This document shows, in pieces, positions 27,195-35,016 of a stretch of DNA of 43,276 bases. The first letter of the stretch is position 1. Each line of letters opens with the position of its first letter. Made by a program: the position numbers and the translations under genes. Where the stretch lies: positions 1 to 43,276 of the forward strand of contig NZ_FZPK01000004.1 of assembly GCF_900198625.1 (NCBI RefSeq), read 5' to 3'. The notes beneath the pieces were generated by a model that was given only the letters and a program-made list of their open reading frames with translations, was not told the DNA's origin and did not search any database. Source of the stretch: Helicobacter rappini (lineage in GTDB: Bacteria > Campylobacterota > Campylobacteria > Campylobacterales > Helicobacteraceae).

Positions 27195-27264
27195 AGTCTT
27201 TTAAAAAGACTTGTAATTATGTTAAGCTTTATTGTTATGCAATAATAACAAAGCTTAACATAAT
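27195..27264. repeat. Long perfect hairpin in the repeat island
   Basis: ATTATGTTAAGCTTT (27216-27230) pairs perfectly with AAAGCTTAACATAAT (27250-27264); the 19-base interior is itself nearly self-complementary. A smaller palindrome, AGTCTTTT/AAAAGACT (27195-27211), precedes it. The core resembles the GCTTAATAT end of family A. Confidence 0.75.
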
Positions 27265-27312
27265 GAAAATATAGATTGCCATGAGCTTTTCTGTAATGAT
27301 ATTCTCTGTAAA

Positions 27313-27388
27313 ACTTGCAATGACAAGATTTAAAGTTTAACATGTTATTAATATGCTTTTTGTCATTGCAAACAAAGTGAAGCAATCC
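27313..27388. repeat. Inverted repeat of a third family (GCAATGACA type)
   Basis: CTTGCAATGACAAG at about 27314-27327 and its inverse TTTGTCATTGCAA at about 27358-27370, followed by GTGAAGCAATCC. Related text occurs near 27280 and 27790-27830. Confidence 0.55.
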
Positions 27389-27422
27389 AAACCCTTGCCA
27401 TATCTATGTGTATAAACCCAAC

Positions 27423-27590
27423 CTTGTCATATTTGCAAGTGTGGGCAAGAGCTTCGCTCGTGCGAATGCGTAAGAATGAAATATCTAAATATCTAAACCT
27501 TAGAATCTTATAAACCTTAGATTAGAATCTTAAACAAAGATTACTTAGCTTAGTCTATGCTAGATTTTTCGCTACGCTCAAAATGACAAG
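27423..27590. repeat. Family A palindromic element, long form
   Basis: The left arm (27423-27485) starts CTTGTCATATTTGCAAGTG, contains an internal hairpin (CAAGAGC-TTC-GCTCGTG) and ends GAAATATCT. The right arm is AGATTTTTCGCTACGCTC with AAAATGACAAG (27562-27590). The left arm is almost identical to 37460-37522. Confidence 0.85.
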
Positions 27591-27666
27591 GCAAGTTAAA
27601 ATAACAAATAAAGTTAAAATGGCAAAGAAAGCCAAAATAACAAATAAAGTCAAAATGACAAAAGAT
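27577..27666 (+). repeat. 18-bp tandem array growing from the element end
   Basis: Five units of 18 bp with starts at 27577, 27595, 27613, 27631 and 27649. Each follows GTCAAAATGACAAATAAA with a few changes. The first unit is the end of the family A right arm, suggesting the array arose by duplication of that end. Confidence 0.75.
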
Positions 27667-27857
27667 TTAAAACCTGTAAAAGTATCAAAGAACACATAAG
27701 GTTAAGGTTTTAGAATCTATTATGCCTATCTAAAATCAGTTAAGATATAGATTCTAAAATTACACCCTATAAAGCCCCTAGCCCACATAAAGTGAGAGAG
27801 ATTGCCACGAGCTTCTTTGCAAGTCTAGCACATGACATAAAATAATCTCTTATATCA

Positions 27858-27943
27858 ATGCTATAAGAGATTAACATTGCCAATCAAACCCTTATATTAA
27901 ATGCTATAAGAGATTAAAACTGCCAACCAACTCTTACATTAAT
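27858..27943 (-). repeat. 43-bp tandem duplication at the autotransporter tail
   Basis: ATGCTATAAGAGATTAA starts both copies (27858 and 27901). The second copy includes the stop and last codons of the autotransporter fragment. Confidence 0.7.
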
Positions 27944-28123
27944 GTTATGAGTTTTTACTTGCGCACCAAACTCACCACCATAAGATAGGTTAATAGCTGT
28001 ATTTTGTCCTAGTTTAGCTCCTAGTCCTGCTTCTAGCACACCTACAAAGCTATCAATGTTATTTGTAGCATAGAAAAGTCCATTTTGCACATTTATAGAG
28101 CTTACAAAGCTATTACCTGCCAT
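27914..28123 (-). pseudogene. C-terminal remnant of an autotransporter beta-barrel
   Basis: Sixty-nine codons ending NINVRVGWQF, with VGVLEAGLGAKLGQNTAINL before it. This is the last part of a type V autotransporter barrel, whose terminal Phe is the BAM recognition signal. The passenger and most of the barrel are missing: just upstream (28124 on) the sequence turns into palindromic repeat. It cannot work alone. Confidence 0.75.
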
Positions 28124-28142
28124 TGCATAAGGGGATTAAGGG

Positions 28143-28273
28143 GATATTTCGCTTTGCTTAATATGATGATTAAAGATGTTTTGTTTTCGCTTAATATAAT
28201 AATGTTAAAGGGTAACATAGTAAGAGATTCGTTTAGATTCTATGTTAGATGTTTTGCTTCGCTCAACATGACA
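28143..28273. repeat. Three family A arms in a row
   Basis: GATATTTCGCTTTGCTTAAT (28143 on), AGATGTTTTGTTTTCGCTTA (28174 on) and AGATGTTTTGCTTCGCTCAA (28247-28273). They border the broken end of the autotransporter remnant. Confidence 0.75.
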
Positions 28274-28387
28274 AAAAAAAAAGTAATATGACAAGGTTAT
28301 AGATTACCATGACTTACCGCAAGGGGTGTAATGATAAGTTTTCAAACCCTGCATTCTATCCAAAGTGAAAAAATACATGACTTCATC

Positions 28388-28630
28388 TCAAACTTCACTC
28401 ACTTTAATATCTGGGTGGATATCTCTTTGCAGAGTAGCTAATATCGCATTATGTAAAGTCGCATTTTTACTAGGACAACCACTACATGCACCATGAAAAC
28501 GCACAAAGACACACGCATTTTTGATTTCTACAATCTCAATATCACCGCCATCTTTTAGCAGTATAGGACGCACACTATTTATACTTTGTCGCACGGGGGC
28601 TAAAAGCTCGGTATCGCTAAATGGAAACAT
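28388..28630 (-). CDS. NifU C-terminal-domain Fe-S scaffold protein
   Basis: An 80-residue protein with KDGGDIEIVEI and the cluster-binding CSGCPSK, the stand-alone NifU C-terminal domain that carries Fe-S clusters in the cytoplasm. I take ATG 28630 (MFPFSDTELL), which has AAGGA 5 bases upstream, rather than an earlier in-frame ATG at 28678 that would overlap the neighbour. H. pylori has a similar short protein (HP1492). It follows the PDC-sensor gene closely. Confidence 0.9.
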   Translation of the reverse strand: MFPFSDTELLAPVRQSINSVRPILLKDGGDIEIVEIKNACVFVRFHGACSGCPSKNATLHNAILATLQRDIHPDIKVSEV

Positions 28631-28652
28631 ATCTATCCTTGTATTAAATCTA

Positions 28653-29564
28653 TCAATCTTTATTTTGTTGAGCAGCAAAAGAGAGCTTTACATATATAGC
28701 TAATGCGATGAGAAGTATTGCTACACCTAAGATAAGCCATACTGCATATATGAGCTTTTCTGGTGAATCAATGCTAAATTTAAATACAAGCATTAAGGCT
28801 TCAATCGCTAAAGCTACGATAATAGAGCCTAGAAATCGTATCATTGTCCTATGGACTGTGTAGGTTTTCTGCCCGGTATTTTTTCCTAATACTTCCTCTT
28901 CAAAAATGGCTTTTACTAGGTCAAATATAGCAAGGGCTAGGGTTAGGAGTATGGTAGATTCAAAAATATCTTCTACTTTAAAATCGCTAAATTGTAATAA
29001 GTCTTCTGACCATAGCTTCACGATACCCTTTACAATCAAAATGATTGAAACAAAGGCAAGTGAAACGGAACATAAAAAGTACATGGCAATGCTAAAGTTA
29101 GAAAAGATTCCAAAAAATAGGCTAGGGGAGCTAATCTTTATGGCATCACGCAAATGAATGTCAATGCAGACAACAAAAAGCAACTCATGGGCTTCATTAT
29201 ACACGGGATAAGCAGCGGTTACGACAAGATCGCCATCAATCCTTGATGGATAAGGGTTTGTGATGATACATCGTCTCTCCTCTATAGCTTCATAGAAATA
29301 CGCACGATTAGAAAAGTTTTTATTTTCATTTGGCAATGCACCATTTGGCTGCAAAACATCGCTTAGCTGTGTGCCGTTTTTATCTAAAATATACATAGAA
29401 TCAAAGACTTTTATCTCATCTTTAATGCGTGTAAGCCCTTCTAATACGCTTTCAAAGCTTGGATTTGGCATAAAGTTTTTAATGTTTTGTGTAAAAAGAT
29501 AAACCATGTATGCGCGCACTTCATAACGCACTTTTGAATAGGTTACAATATCGCGTGAAAGCAT
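28653..29564 (-). CDS. Membrane protein with PDC/Cache-type sensor domain
   Basis: A 303-residue protein. Residues about 35-145 look like a single PDC/Cache sensor: DSMYILDKNGTQLSD, FSNRAYFYEAIEERRCIITNPYPS and VVTAAYPVYN are typical strand and ligand-pocket blocks. Four hydrophobic segments follow (about 153-180, 205-225, 243-265 and 270-292). There is no HAMP, kinase or methyl-accepting domain, so how a signal is passed on is unclear. It has no clear N-terminal membrane span, which is odd for a Cache domain. Overlaps nothing; nifU-like follows on the same strand. Confidence 0.75.
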   Translation of the reverse strand: MLSRDIVTYSKVRYEVRAYMVYLFTQNIKNFMPNPSFESVLEGLTRIKDEIKVFDSMYILDKNGTQLSDVLQPNGALPNENKNFSNRAYFYEAIEERRCIITNPYPSRIDGDLVVTAAYPVYNEAHELLFVVCIDIHLRDAIKISSPSLFFGIFSNFSIAMYFLCSVSLAFVSIILIVKGIVKLWSEDLLQFSDFKVEDIFESTILLTLALAIFDLVKAIFEEEVLGKNTGQKTYTVHRTMIRFLGSIIVALAIEALMLVFKFSIDSPEKLIYAVWLILGVAILLIALAIYVKLSFAAQQNKD

Positions 29565-29756
29565 TGTTTTCCTTACTGAATTAGATTCTGTTTATGTGGT
29601 ATTCTAGCATAAAAGCAAATGTTTTTATGAAAGCTAGAATCTAAAATTAGTTTTATAAATATTGAGCTAGGTTTTTAGTGTTATTTTGGTGGGCTTTTTA
29701 CTCTATTATGATTTACATGCTAGAATACTGGCTTATTTTATTTTGGAGTATGAAGT

Positions 29757-30491
29757 ATGAAAAAGAAAATTGCAGCTTTTATAGCTTTGAGTTTGAGTGT
29801 AAATCTAGCAAATGCAAGTAAAATCACTGATATGATACAAAAGCAAACAGGACAAGCTACAACGATACTGAAAGAGCAAGCCCTAAGTCAAGATAGTAAT
29901 CTTAAGCTTTTAACGCTAAAGGATAGCTCAAGCGGGTATAAGGTGCTTGCGGTTACAAATAAACAAGAGAGCATTTTTCTGCCTATTACACAAGCATTTT
30001 TTACAAACAATGATAAGGATAGGGAGCTAGTAGTCCAAGAGTTTCAATCGATAACAAACTATAATATGACTTTCAAAACGCAAGCAGCAGTGAAAAAAGA
30101 GATAGCAAAACTACCGCAAGAATACATTGTAAGCCTTAAAGGTAAGACTAGCAAAAAGGTATTCTACATTATCTCTGATCCACTTTGTCCGCATTGCCAA
30201 GAAGAGTTGAAGCATTTAGATGAGAGATTGAAACAAGGCGATGTGAAAATGATACCTGTTGGCTGGATGGGAGTAGAGTCGGCAAATAAAGTAGCTGAAC
30301 TCTACGAAAAATTAAAGACTGCAAAGACAGATTCTGAAAAAATCACTTTGCTAAAAAAAGCTTATGATACAAATTATAAAGCTCCAACTGCAAAAGATGC
30401 AACACGCACAAAGGTGCAAGAAGTCGTCCGCTCTCTCATGGGTAAAGGCAAGGCTGAAGGCACACCCTATATTATAGAAGAGGATTTATAG
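29757..30491 (+). CDS. Periplasmic thiol-disulfide oxidoreductase, DsbC/DsbG/DsbK type
   Basis: A 244-residue exported protein: signal peptide 1-20 (ending NANA), an N-terminal dimerisation-like part, and a thioredoxin fold with CPHC at 144-147 (SDPLCPHCQEE). The cis-proline loop is EGTPYII near the end. Helicobacter has a dimeric Dsb of this kind (HP0231/DsbK) and this may be its counterpart; whether it oxidises or isomerises cannot be read here. A TATGAT box lies at 29707-29712. hisH starts 3 bases after its stop, so the two are probably cotranscribed although unrelated in function. Confidence 0.85.
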   Translation: MKKKIAAFIALSLSVNLANASKITDMIQKQTGQATTILKEQALSQDSNLKLLTLKDSSSGYKVLAVTNKQESIFLPITQAFFTNNDKDRELVVQEFQSITNYNMTFKTQAAVKKEIAKLPQEYIVSLKGKTSKKVFYIISDPLCPHCQEELKHLDERLKQGDVKMIPVGWMGVESANKVAELYEKLKTAKTDSEKITLLKKAYDTNYKAPTAKDATRTKVQEVVRSLMGKGKAEGTPYIIEEDL

Positions 30492-30493
30492 TC

Positions 30494-31312
30494 TTGCAAA
30501 TTGGAGTTGTTGATTATGGCGTTGGCAATATCGCAAATGTCATGCGTTGCTTGGAGTATGTAGCTAGGACGGAATCTATTAAGCGTGTTAGCACACATAA
30601 GGACATACAAGCATGTGATAAGATTGTATTGCCCGGTGTAGGGGCATTTGGCAGTGCGATGGAGCATTTGAGTGCAAGGGATTTAGATAAATCTTTGTGT
30701 GAATACGCAAAAAGCGGTCGTTATATGCTTGGAATCTGTCTTGGCATGCAATTGCTTTTTGAGAAAAGCTATGAGTTTGGCGAATATAAAGGGCTTGGCT
30801 TAGTGGAGGGCTTTGTCGCACCTTTTGGCTCAAAAGACTCAATAGAGTGGCATATAAAAACGAATATGGGATTTAATGGTATAGAATCTAAAGGGTTAGA
30901 TTCTATACCAACAAACCACGCAAACAAAACCACAAATTCTAACAATTACATAGACAAGGGTGCAAATTTAGAGAATCTAGAATCTATTTACACAAACACT
31001 CAAGCCCTTTATGCAACAAACAATAACAAAGCACAGAATACGCATTTAAAAATACCTCATATAGGTTGGAATAAAAACTTTATCAAAAAACCACACAATT
31101 TATGTGCTTCTATGAAAGATTCCTTTTATTTGTATTTTGTGCATAGCTATCATGTGTGCTGTGATACTCGTTTTATTATCGCTGCTTGTGATTATGGAAT
31201 CTCATTTCCTAGCATTATCGGCAAAGAGAATATCTTAGGCATACAGCCACACCCAGAAAGAAGTCATGAAATGGGCTTTAAACTCATGCGTGATTTCTTG
31301 CAACTTCGCTAA
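30494..31312 (+). CDS. hisH: Imidazole glycerol phosphate synthase glutaminase subunit, with extra loop
   Basis: A class I glutaminase that feeds ammonia to HisF in histidine synthesis. IGVVDYGVGNI start, oxyanion PGVGAFG, nucleophile Cys82 (GICLGMQLL), and His253/Glu255 in QPHPERS. Family members have about 200 residues; this has 272. The excess is at about residues 112-184, between GLVEGFVAPFG and LKIPHIGWN, and is Asn/Thr/Lys-rich with IESKGLDSIP from an exact inverted heptamer repeat. Start is TTG 30494, with AGAGGA about 10 bases upstream. HisF is not in the window. Followed at once by cca. Confidence 0.92.
   Translation: MQIGVVDYGVGNIANVMRCLEYVARTESIKRVSTHKDIQACDKIVLPGVGAFGSAMEHLSARDLDKSLCEYAKSGRYMLGICLGMQLLFEKSYEFGEYKGLGLVEGFVAPFGSKDSIEWHIKTNMGFNGIESKGLDSIPTNHANKTTNSNNYIDKGANLENLESIYTNTQALYATNNNKAQNTHLKIPHIGWNKNFIKKPHNLCASMKDSFYLYFVHSYHVCCDTRFIIAACDYGISFPSIIGKENILGIQPHPERSHEMGFKLMRDFLQLR
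30878..30909. repeat. Perfect inverted repeat inside hisH
   Basis: GGTATAGAATCTAA (30878-30891), AGGG, then TTAGATTCTATACC (30896-30909): 14-bp perfect arms built on the AGAATCT heptamer, at the edge of the extra loop. Confidence 0.9.
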
Positions 31313-31325
31313 TATTAGTCAAAAC

Positions 31326-33026
31326 ATGCAAAGCTATATCCTATCTATGCAGATACCAAACTATGTGATTGATATCTTAAAGATTCTAGAATCTCATGGT
31401 TTTGAAGCCTATATTGTAGGTGGTTGTGTGCGTGATAGTTTGCTTGGTTTGTCGCCAAAAGATTGGGATATTACAAGCAATGCAGAGCCTATGCAAACAC
31501 GGCAAATTTTTGATTTATATGATAAAGATTTTGAAGTTATCCCTATTGGTTTAAAATATGGCACTTTGGGGATTAGGGATAAAAAGAGAGGGAATCTTGT
31601 CGAGATTACGACTTATCGCTTTGAGGGTGAGTATAAAGATGGGAGACGACCTGAATGCATACAATTTGCAAAAACTCTGCAAGAGGATTTATCTCGTAGG
31701 GATTTTAGCATAAATGCCCTTGCGTGTAGAATGCTACATAAAGATATTAAGACAGAAGAGCATGTTATACTATGGGCGGATGCAGGGCTTAGAGTGCAAA
31801 ATAGTAAGAATCTAGATTCTATACCAAATCAGGGTGGGCTGCGGGGTTTAGGGCGCAATGTTTGGAATCTAGATTCTAGTAATTGTCATATTAAGCAAAG
31901 CGAAACATCTAATAACCCAAATTCTAAAAAAGATTTTTCAAATGGCAAGATTCTAGATTCCAAAAATTGCACCCTAAACCCTGCACCCGCCCAAATGGAT
32001 AAGAATCTAGATTCCAAAAATTCTGCAACTCATTCAAGTATAAATATGCAACTCTTTGACTACCATAATGGAATTAAACATCTACAAGAGAGAAAAATCG
32101 CATGTGTAGGCAACGCACAAGAAAGATTTTTAGAAGATTCTCTGCGTATTATGAGAGCCATTCGCTTTGCTTCTATTCTGCCGTTTTCCTTTCAGCTTAG
32201 TAGCCAGACAAAAGAAGCGGTATTTCTACTTACTCAAAAACTATTGCTTATTGCAAATGAACGCATACAGATAGAATTTACAAAGCTTTTATGCGGACAA
32301 TACGCACATAGAATCTTATCTATATACAAAAGTGTATTTTTCTTTATCTTACCGCCTTTAAAGATTCTAAACGCAATGCAGTCAAATCATAATTTTGAAA
32401 CGCTAAGAATCGCCCCAAAAAATATTGTCCTGCGACTTGCTCTATTATTCTGCCCCCTGCCTTATGCAAAGGATATATACAAAAATAGGGAAAAATTGCA
32501 AAAATATTTGTGCGATTATCAAGCTATTTGCAAACAATTGCATTTTGATAACAAAACGATACAAAGAAGTCAAACACTTTTGCAATTACTTTGTAATACA
32601 GAGATTTTCACAGCACAAAATAGCAAAATAGCACTCAAATATCTACTCTCACAGCATGATATAGAGATAATATCACAACTCATACTATTATATGTAGTCT
32701 TACAAAAAACACATGAAGCATTGGGTGAATCTAGTCCAAAAGATTCTATATTACAAGAAACGCCACCATATAACAAAGAACAACTATATGCTATAACAAA
32801 AGATTTAAACGAGATTATCATAAATAAGGAATGCTATAAACTCTCTCAACTAAGCATTAATGGTAACGCATTGCAAAATATTGCAAAATCTATGGGGATT
32901 TCACTACAAGGCAAACAAATCGGCATACTTTTAACAAAGCTGTTATATGCGGTTATAGAAGAAGAGATACCAAATACTTTTTATTCATTAGAGAGTAGGG
33001 CAAGGTTTTATATTGCAAGGTTGTAG
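31326..33026 (+). CDS. cca: CCA-adding tRNA nucleotidyltransferase family enzyme with ~85-residue element insertion
   Basis: A class II nucleotidyltransferase that finishes or repairs the CCA end of tRNAs; poly(A) polymerase is an alternative reading. YIVGGCVRDSLLG and PKDWDITSNAEP hold the catalytic Asp residues; EITTYR, RRDFSINALA and EDSLRIMRAIRFAS follow. The family goes from NALA to the next block in about ten residues; here about 85-90 extra residues intervene (codons about 148-238), containing WADAGLRVQN, GGLRGLGRN, NCHIKQSETS, KKDFS and NPAPAQM, the same modules as in waaA. The C-terminal half keeps the helical tRNA-binding architecture. I use ATG 31326; an earlier in-frame ATG overlaps hisH, and none has a good ribosome site, so the start is uncertain. 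Confidence 0.88.
   Translation: MQSYILSMQIPNYVIDILKILESHGFEAYIVGGCVRDSLLGLSPKDWDITSNAEPMQTRQIFDLYDKDFEVIPIGLKYGTLGIRDKKRGNLVEITTYRFEGEYKDGRRPECIQFAKTLQEDLSRRDFSINALACRMLHKDIKTEEHVILWADAGLRVQNSKNLDSIPNQGGLRGLGRNVWNLDSSNCHIKQSETSNNPNSKKDFSNGKILDSKNCTLNPAPAQMDKNLDSKNSATHSSINMQLFDYHNGIKHLQERKIACVGNAQERFLEDSLRIMRAIRFASILPFSFQLSSQTKEAVFLLTQKLLLIANERIQIEFTKLLCGQYAHRILSIYKSVFFFILPPLKILNAMQSNHNFETLRIAPKNIVLRLALLFCPLPYAKDIYKNREKLQKYLCDYQAICKQLHFDNKTIQRSQTLLQLLCNTEIFTAQNSKIALKYLLSQHDIEIISQLILLYVVLQKTHEALGESSPKDSILQETPPYNKEQLYAITKDLNEIIINKECYKLSQLSINGNALQNIAKSMGISLQGKQIGILLTKLLYAVIEEEIPNTFYSLESRARFYIARL
31771..31998 (+). repeat. Nested family A and family B elements inside cca
   Basis: Two family B left arms (31771-31800 and 31831-31860: GGGCGGATGCAGGGCTTAG and GGGTGGGCTGCGGGGTTTAG), then a family A pair (left 31880-31910, right 31931-31949), then a family B right arm (31975-31998). 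The layout is B-B-A-A'-B', a palindrome within a palindrome, with AATCTAGATTCT between units and no stop codon. Confidence 0.88.
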
Positions 33027-33075
33027 AATCTTATTTGTCCTATTTTAAAGCCATGCAATCTTAAAACAACTTTGT

Positions 33076-33081
33076 TATAAT
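33076..33081 (+). promoter_or_regulatory. -10 box of ispH
   Basis: TATAAT, 50 bases before the ispH start. Confidence 0.5.
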
Positions 33082-33131
33082 TTTTCACAATACACATTAT
33101 ATAAGGCTAAAAAATTACAATAAGGAATATC

Positions 33132-33974
33132 ATGGAAGTCATACTTGCAGATAAATATGGATTTTGTTTTGGTGTGAAAAGGGCGATAAAAATCACAGAA
33201 AAAATCGCACAAAACAACCCAAACACACTCACACTAGGACCGCTTATACACAATCCGCTTGAAATCAGCCGTTTAGAGAAAAACTTTGGCGTAAAAGTGC
33301 AAGAAGATATTACAAAGCTAGGCGATAGTAAAAGCGTGATTATCCGCACACATGGCATCACAAAACAGAATCTAGAAATCTTGCAAACAAAGGGCGTTAG
33401 TATCACTGATGCGACTTGTCCCTTTGTTACAAAGCCACAGCAGATTGTAGAAAAGATGAGTAATGATGGGTATAATATTGTGATTTTTGGAGATTCTAAT
33501 CACCCTGAAGTGCGTAGCGTGATGAGTTATAGTGTGAAAACACCCATCGTTGTGAGTGATTTAGAATCCTTGCAGCAAATAAAAAAGATTCCAAAAAAAG
33601 TAGCAGTCGTATCACAAACCACAAAGCAAATAGAGCAATTCCTACAAATTGTGCAGTATCTTATCAGCAACGCAATGGAAGTGCGAGTGTTTAACACAAT
33701 ATGCAATGCGACTTTTGAGAATCAAGAGGCAACAAGGACGCTTAGTCAAAAGGCTGATATTATGATTATTGTCGGCGGCAAAACCTCATCGAATACAAAG
33801 CAGCTTTTCTATATCGCACAAAATCATTGCAAGGATAGCTATCTAGTCGAAGATGAAAACGACATTAAACAAGAATGGTTTGTAGGTAAAAAAATATGTG
33901 GAATAAGTGCTGGGGCTAGCACACCAAATTGGGTTATAAAAAATGTAGAAAATGCGATAAAGAGTCTTGTGTAA
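33132..33974 (+). CDS. ispH: 4-hydroxy-3-methylbut-2-enyl diphosphate reductase
   Basis: The last enzyme of the MEP isoprenoid pathway. The three cluster cysteines are Cys12 (YGFCFGVKRA), Cys96 (DATCPFV) and Cys191 (NTICNATFENQ); His40, His74, His124 and Glu126 (SNHPE) form the substrate pocket. A 280-residue protein, normal for the family. ATG 33132 has AAGGA upstream. dxr, another gene of the same pathway, lies 2 kb downstream on the other strand. Confidence 0.97.
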   Translation: MEVILADKYGFCFGVKRAIKITEKIAQNNPNTLTLGPLIHNPLEISRLEKNFGVKVQEDITKLGDSKSVIIRTHGITKQNLEILQTKGVSITDATCPFVTKPQQIVEKMSNDGYNIVIFGDSNHPEVRSVMSYSVKTPIVVSDLESLQQIKKIPKKVAVVSQTTKQIEQFLQIVQYLISNAMEVRVFNTICNATFENQEATRTLSQKADIMIIVGGKTSSNTKQLFYIAQNHCKDSYLVEDENDIKQEWFVGKKICGISAGASTPNWVIKNVENAIKSLV

Positions 33975-34017
33975 TTGATACTATCTTAACGAATGCTAAC
34001 TGCGATATATAGCAGTA

Positions 34018-34989
34018 TTATCGTGGTTTATTCGCAAGTAAATTTTTTAATCCAACTTGTACGGCACCGCCTTCTAAAATGGCTTGGACTTCAAAGGCTA
34101 TGGGCGTGTAGAGATTATGCTTTTTGCTGATTTGCACGATTGATTTTGCACTATATACGCCTTCTGCTACTTCGCCTAATTCATTTAGAATCTCTTCTAG
34201 CGATTTATTATTAGCAAGTCCAAAGCCCACGCGATAGTTTCTTGACATTGTAGAATTTGAGGTAAGAAATAAATCCCCGCTACCAGATAATCCCAAAAAA
34301 GTTTCTTGTTTTGCACCAAAAAATGCACCAAAACGCGCCATCTCAACAAGCCCACGAGAAAGTAATGATGCCTTAGCATTATTCCCAAGCCCTAGTCCAT
34401 CGCAAATCCCACCAGCAATGGCAATAACATTTTTATATGCTCCAGCGATTTCAGCGCCTATAACATCATTTTGCACATAGGTTTTAATGAAATCAGGGAA
34501 GCATTGTGCGTATCTTTTGCTTAAATCTTCATTGCTTGAGTGTATCACTAACGCACAAGGAAGCCCTTTCATCACTTCTTTAGCAAAGCTAGGTCCAGCA
34601 AGATAGCACATAGAATCTGCCTTAAAATACTGCTCTAAAATCTCATTGACAAAAGCCCCACTACCTTGCTCTATCCCCTTACTTGCTACAAGGATTTGCA
34701 TATCATTACGCACAGATTCTAAAAAACTTGCCTTCTGCATAAACTCTCGTAAAAAAGCACTTGCAATGGCGATCACACAAAGTGGGTTCTTAGAATTTTT
34801 ATAGTGTGTTATAAAGTCATCATAGCTAAGTTGATAGGGGGTAGTATTAGAATCTTGTGTAATATCACTGCCATATTGTGTGAGATTTAGCTTTCGCCTT
34901 GATAATACAAAAACACGATTTTTTTGACTAAACGCATGAGCTAGGGCAAGTCCCCAAGCACCGCCGCCAAACACAAATATATCCTGCAT
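34018..34989 (-). CDS. gpsA: NAD(P)-dependent glycerol-3-phosphate dehydrogenase
   Basis: Makes glycerol 3-phosphate for phospholipids. The Rossmann start FVFGGGAWGLALAH, the block GPSFAKEV, the catalytic Lys in IAGAYKNVIAIAGG and GLSGSGDLFLTSNSTMSRN are family signatures. I choose ATG 34989 (323 residues), with GGGAG 11 bases upstream and the typical family start. A GTG 18 bases earlier is less likely. It follows a small coiled-coil membrane protein gene and napA on the same strand. Confidence 0.96.
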   Translation of the reverse strand: MQDIFVFGGGAWGLALAHAFSQKNRVFVLSRRKLNLTQYGSDITQDSNTTPYQLSYDDFITHYKNSKNPLCVIAIASAFLREFMQKASFLESVRNDMQILVASKGIEQGSGAFVNEILEQYFKADSMCYLAGPSFAKEVMKGLPCALVIHSSNEDLSKRYAQCFPDFIKTYVQNDVIGAEIAGAYKNVIAIAGGICDGLGLGNNAKASLLSRGLVEMARFGAFFGAKQETFLGLSGSGDLFLTSNSTMSRNYRVGFGLANNKSLEEILNELGEVAEGVYSAKSIVQISKKHNLYTPIAFEVQAILEGGAVQVGLKNLLANKPR

Positions 34990-35016
34990 TATATGAATCT
35001 CTCCCACACCATTTGA

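Larger units (their letters stand above)
26685..28387. other. 1.7-kb repeat island without intact genes
   Basis: No intact coding region is supported. The segment is packed with copies of at least three palindromic repeat families, an 18-bp tandem array, a 43-bp duplication and the tail of an autotransporter gene, each listed separately. Weaker arms also occur: CTTAACATGACAAG at about 26820 and its inverse TTGTCATGTTAAG at about 27080. Confidence 0.7.

Noticed and set aside
27146-27385. 79-codon minus-strand ORF
   Set aside because: It lies wholly in hairpins and repeat copies; composition follows the repeats rather than a protein.
27577-27666. CRISPR-like array
   Set aside because: Units are 18 bp without distinct spacers and derive from the end of a palindromic element; no cas gene is present.
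28085-28291. 68-codon plus-strand ORF
   Set aside because: It is made largely of translated palindromic repeats opposite the autotransporter remnant and lacks a ribosome site.
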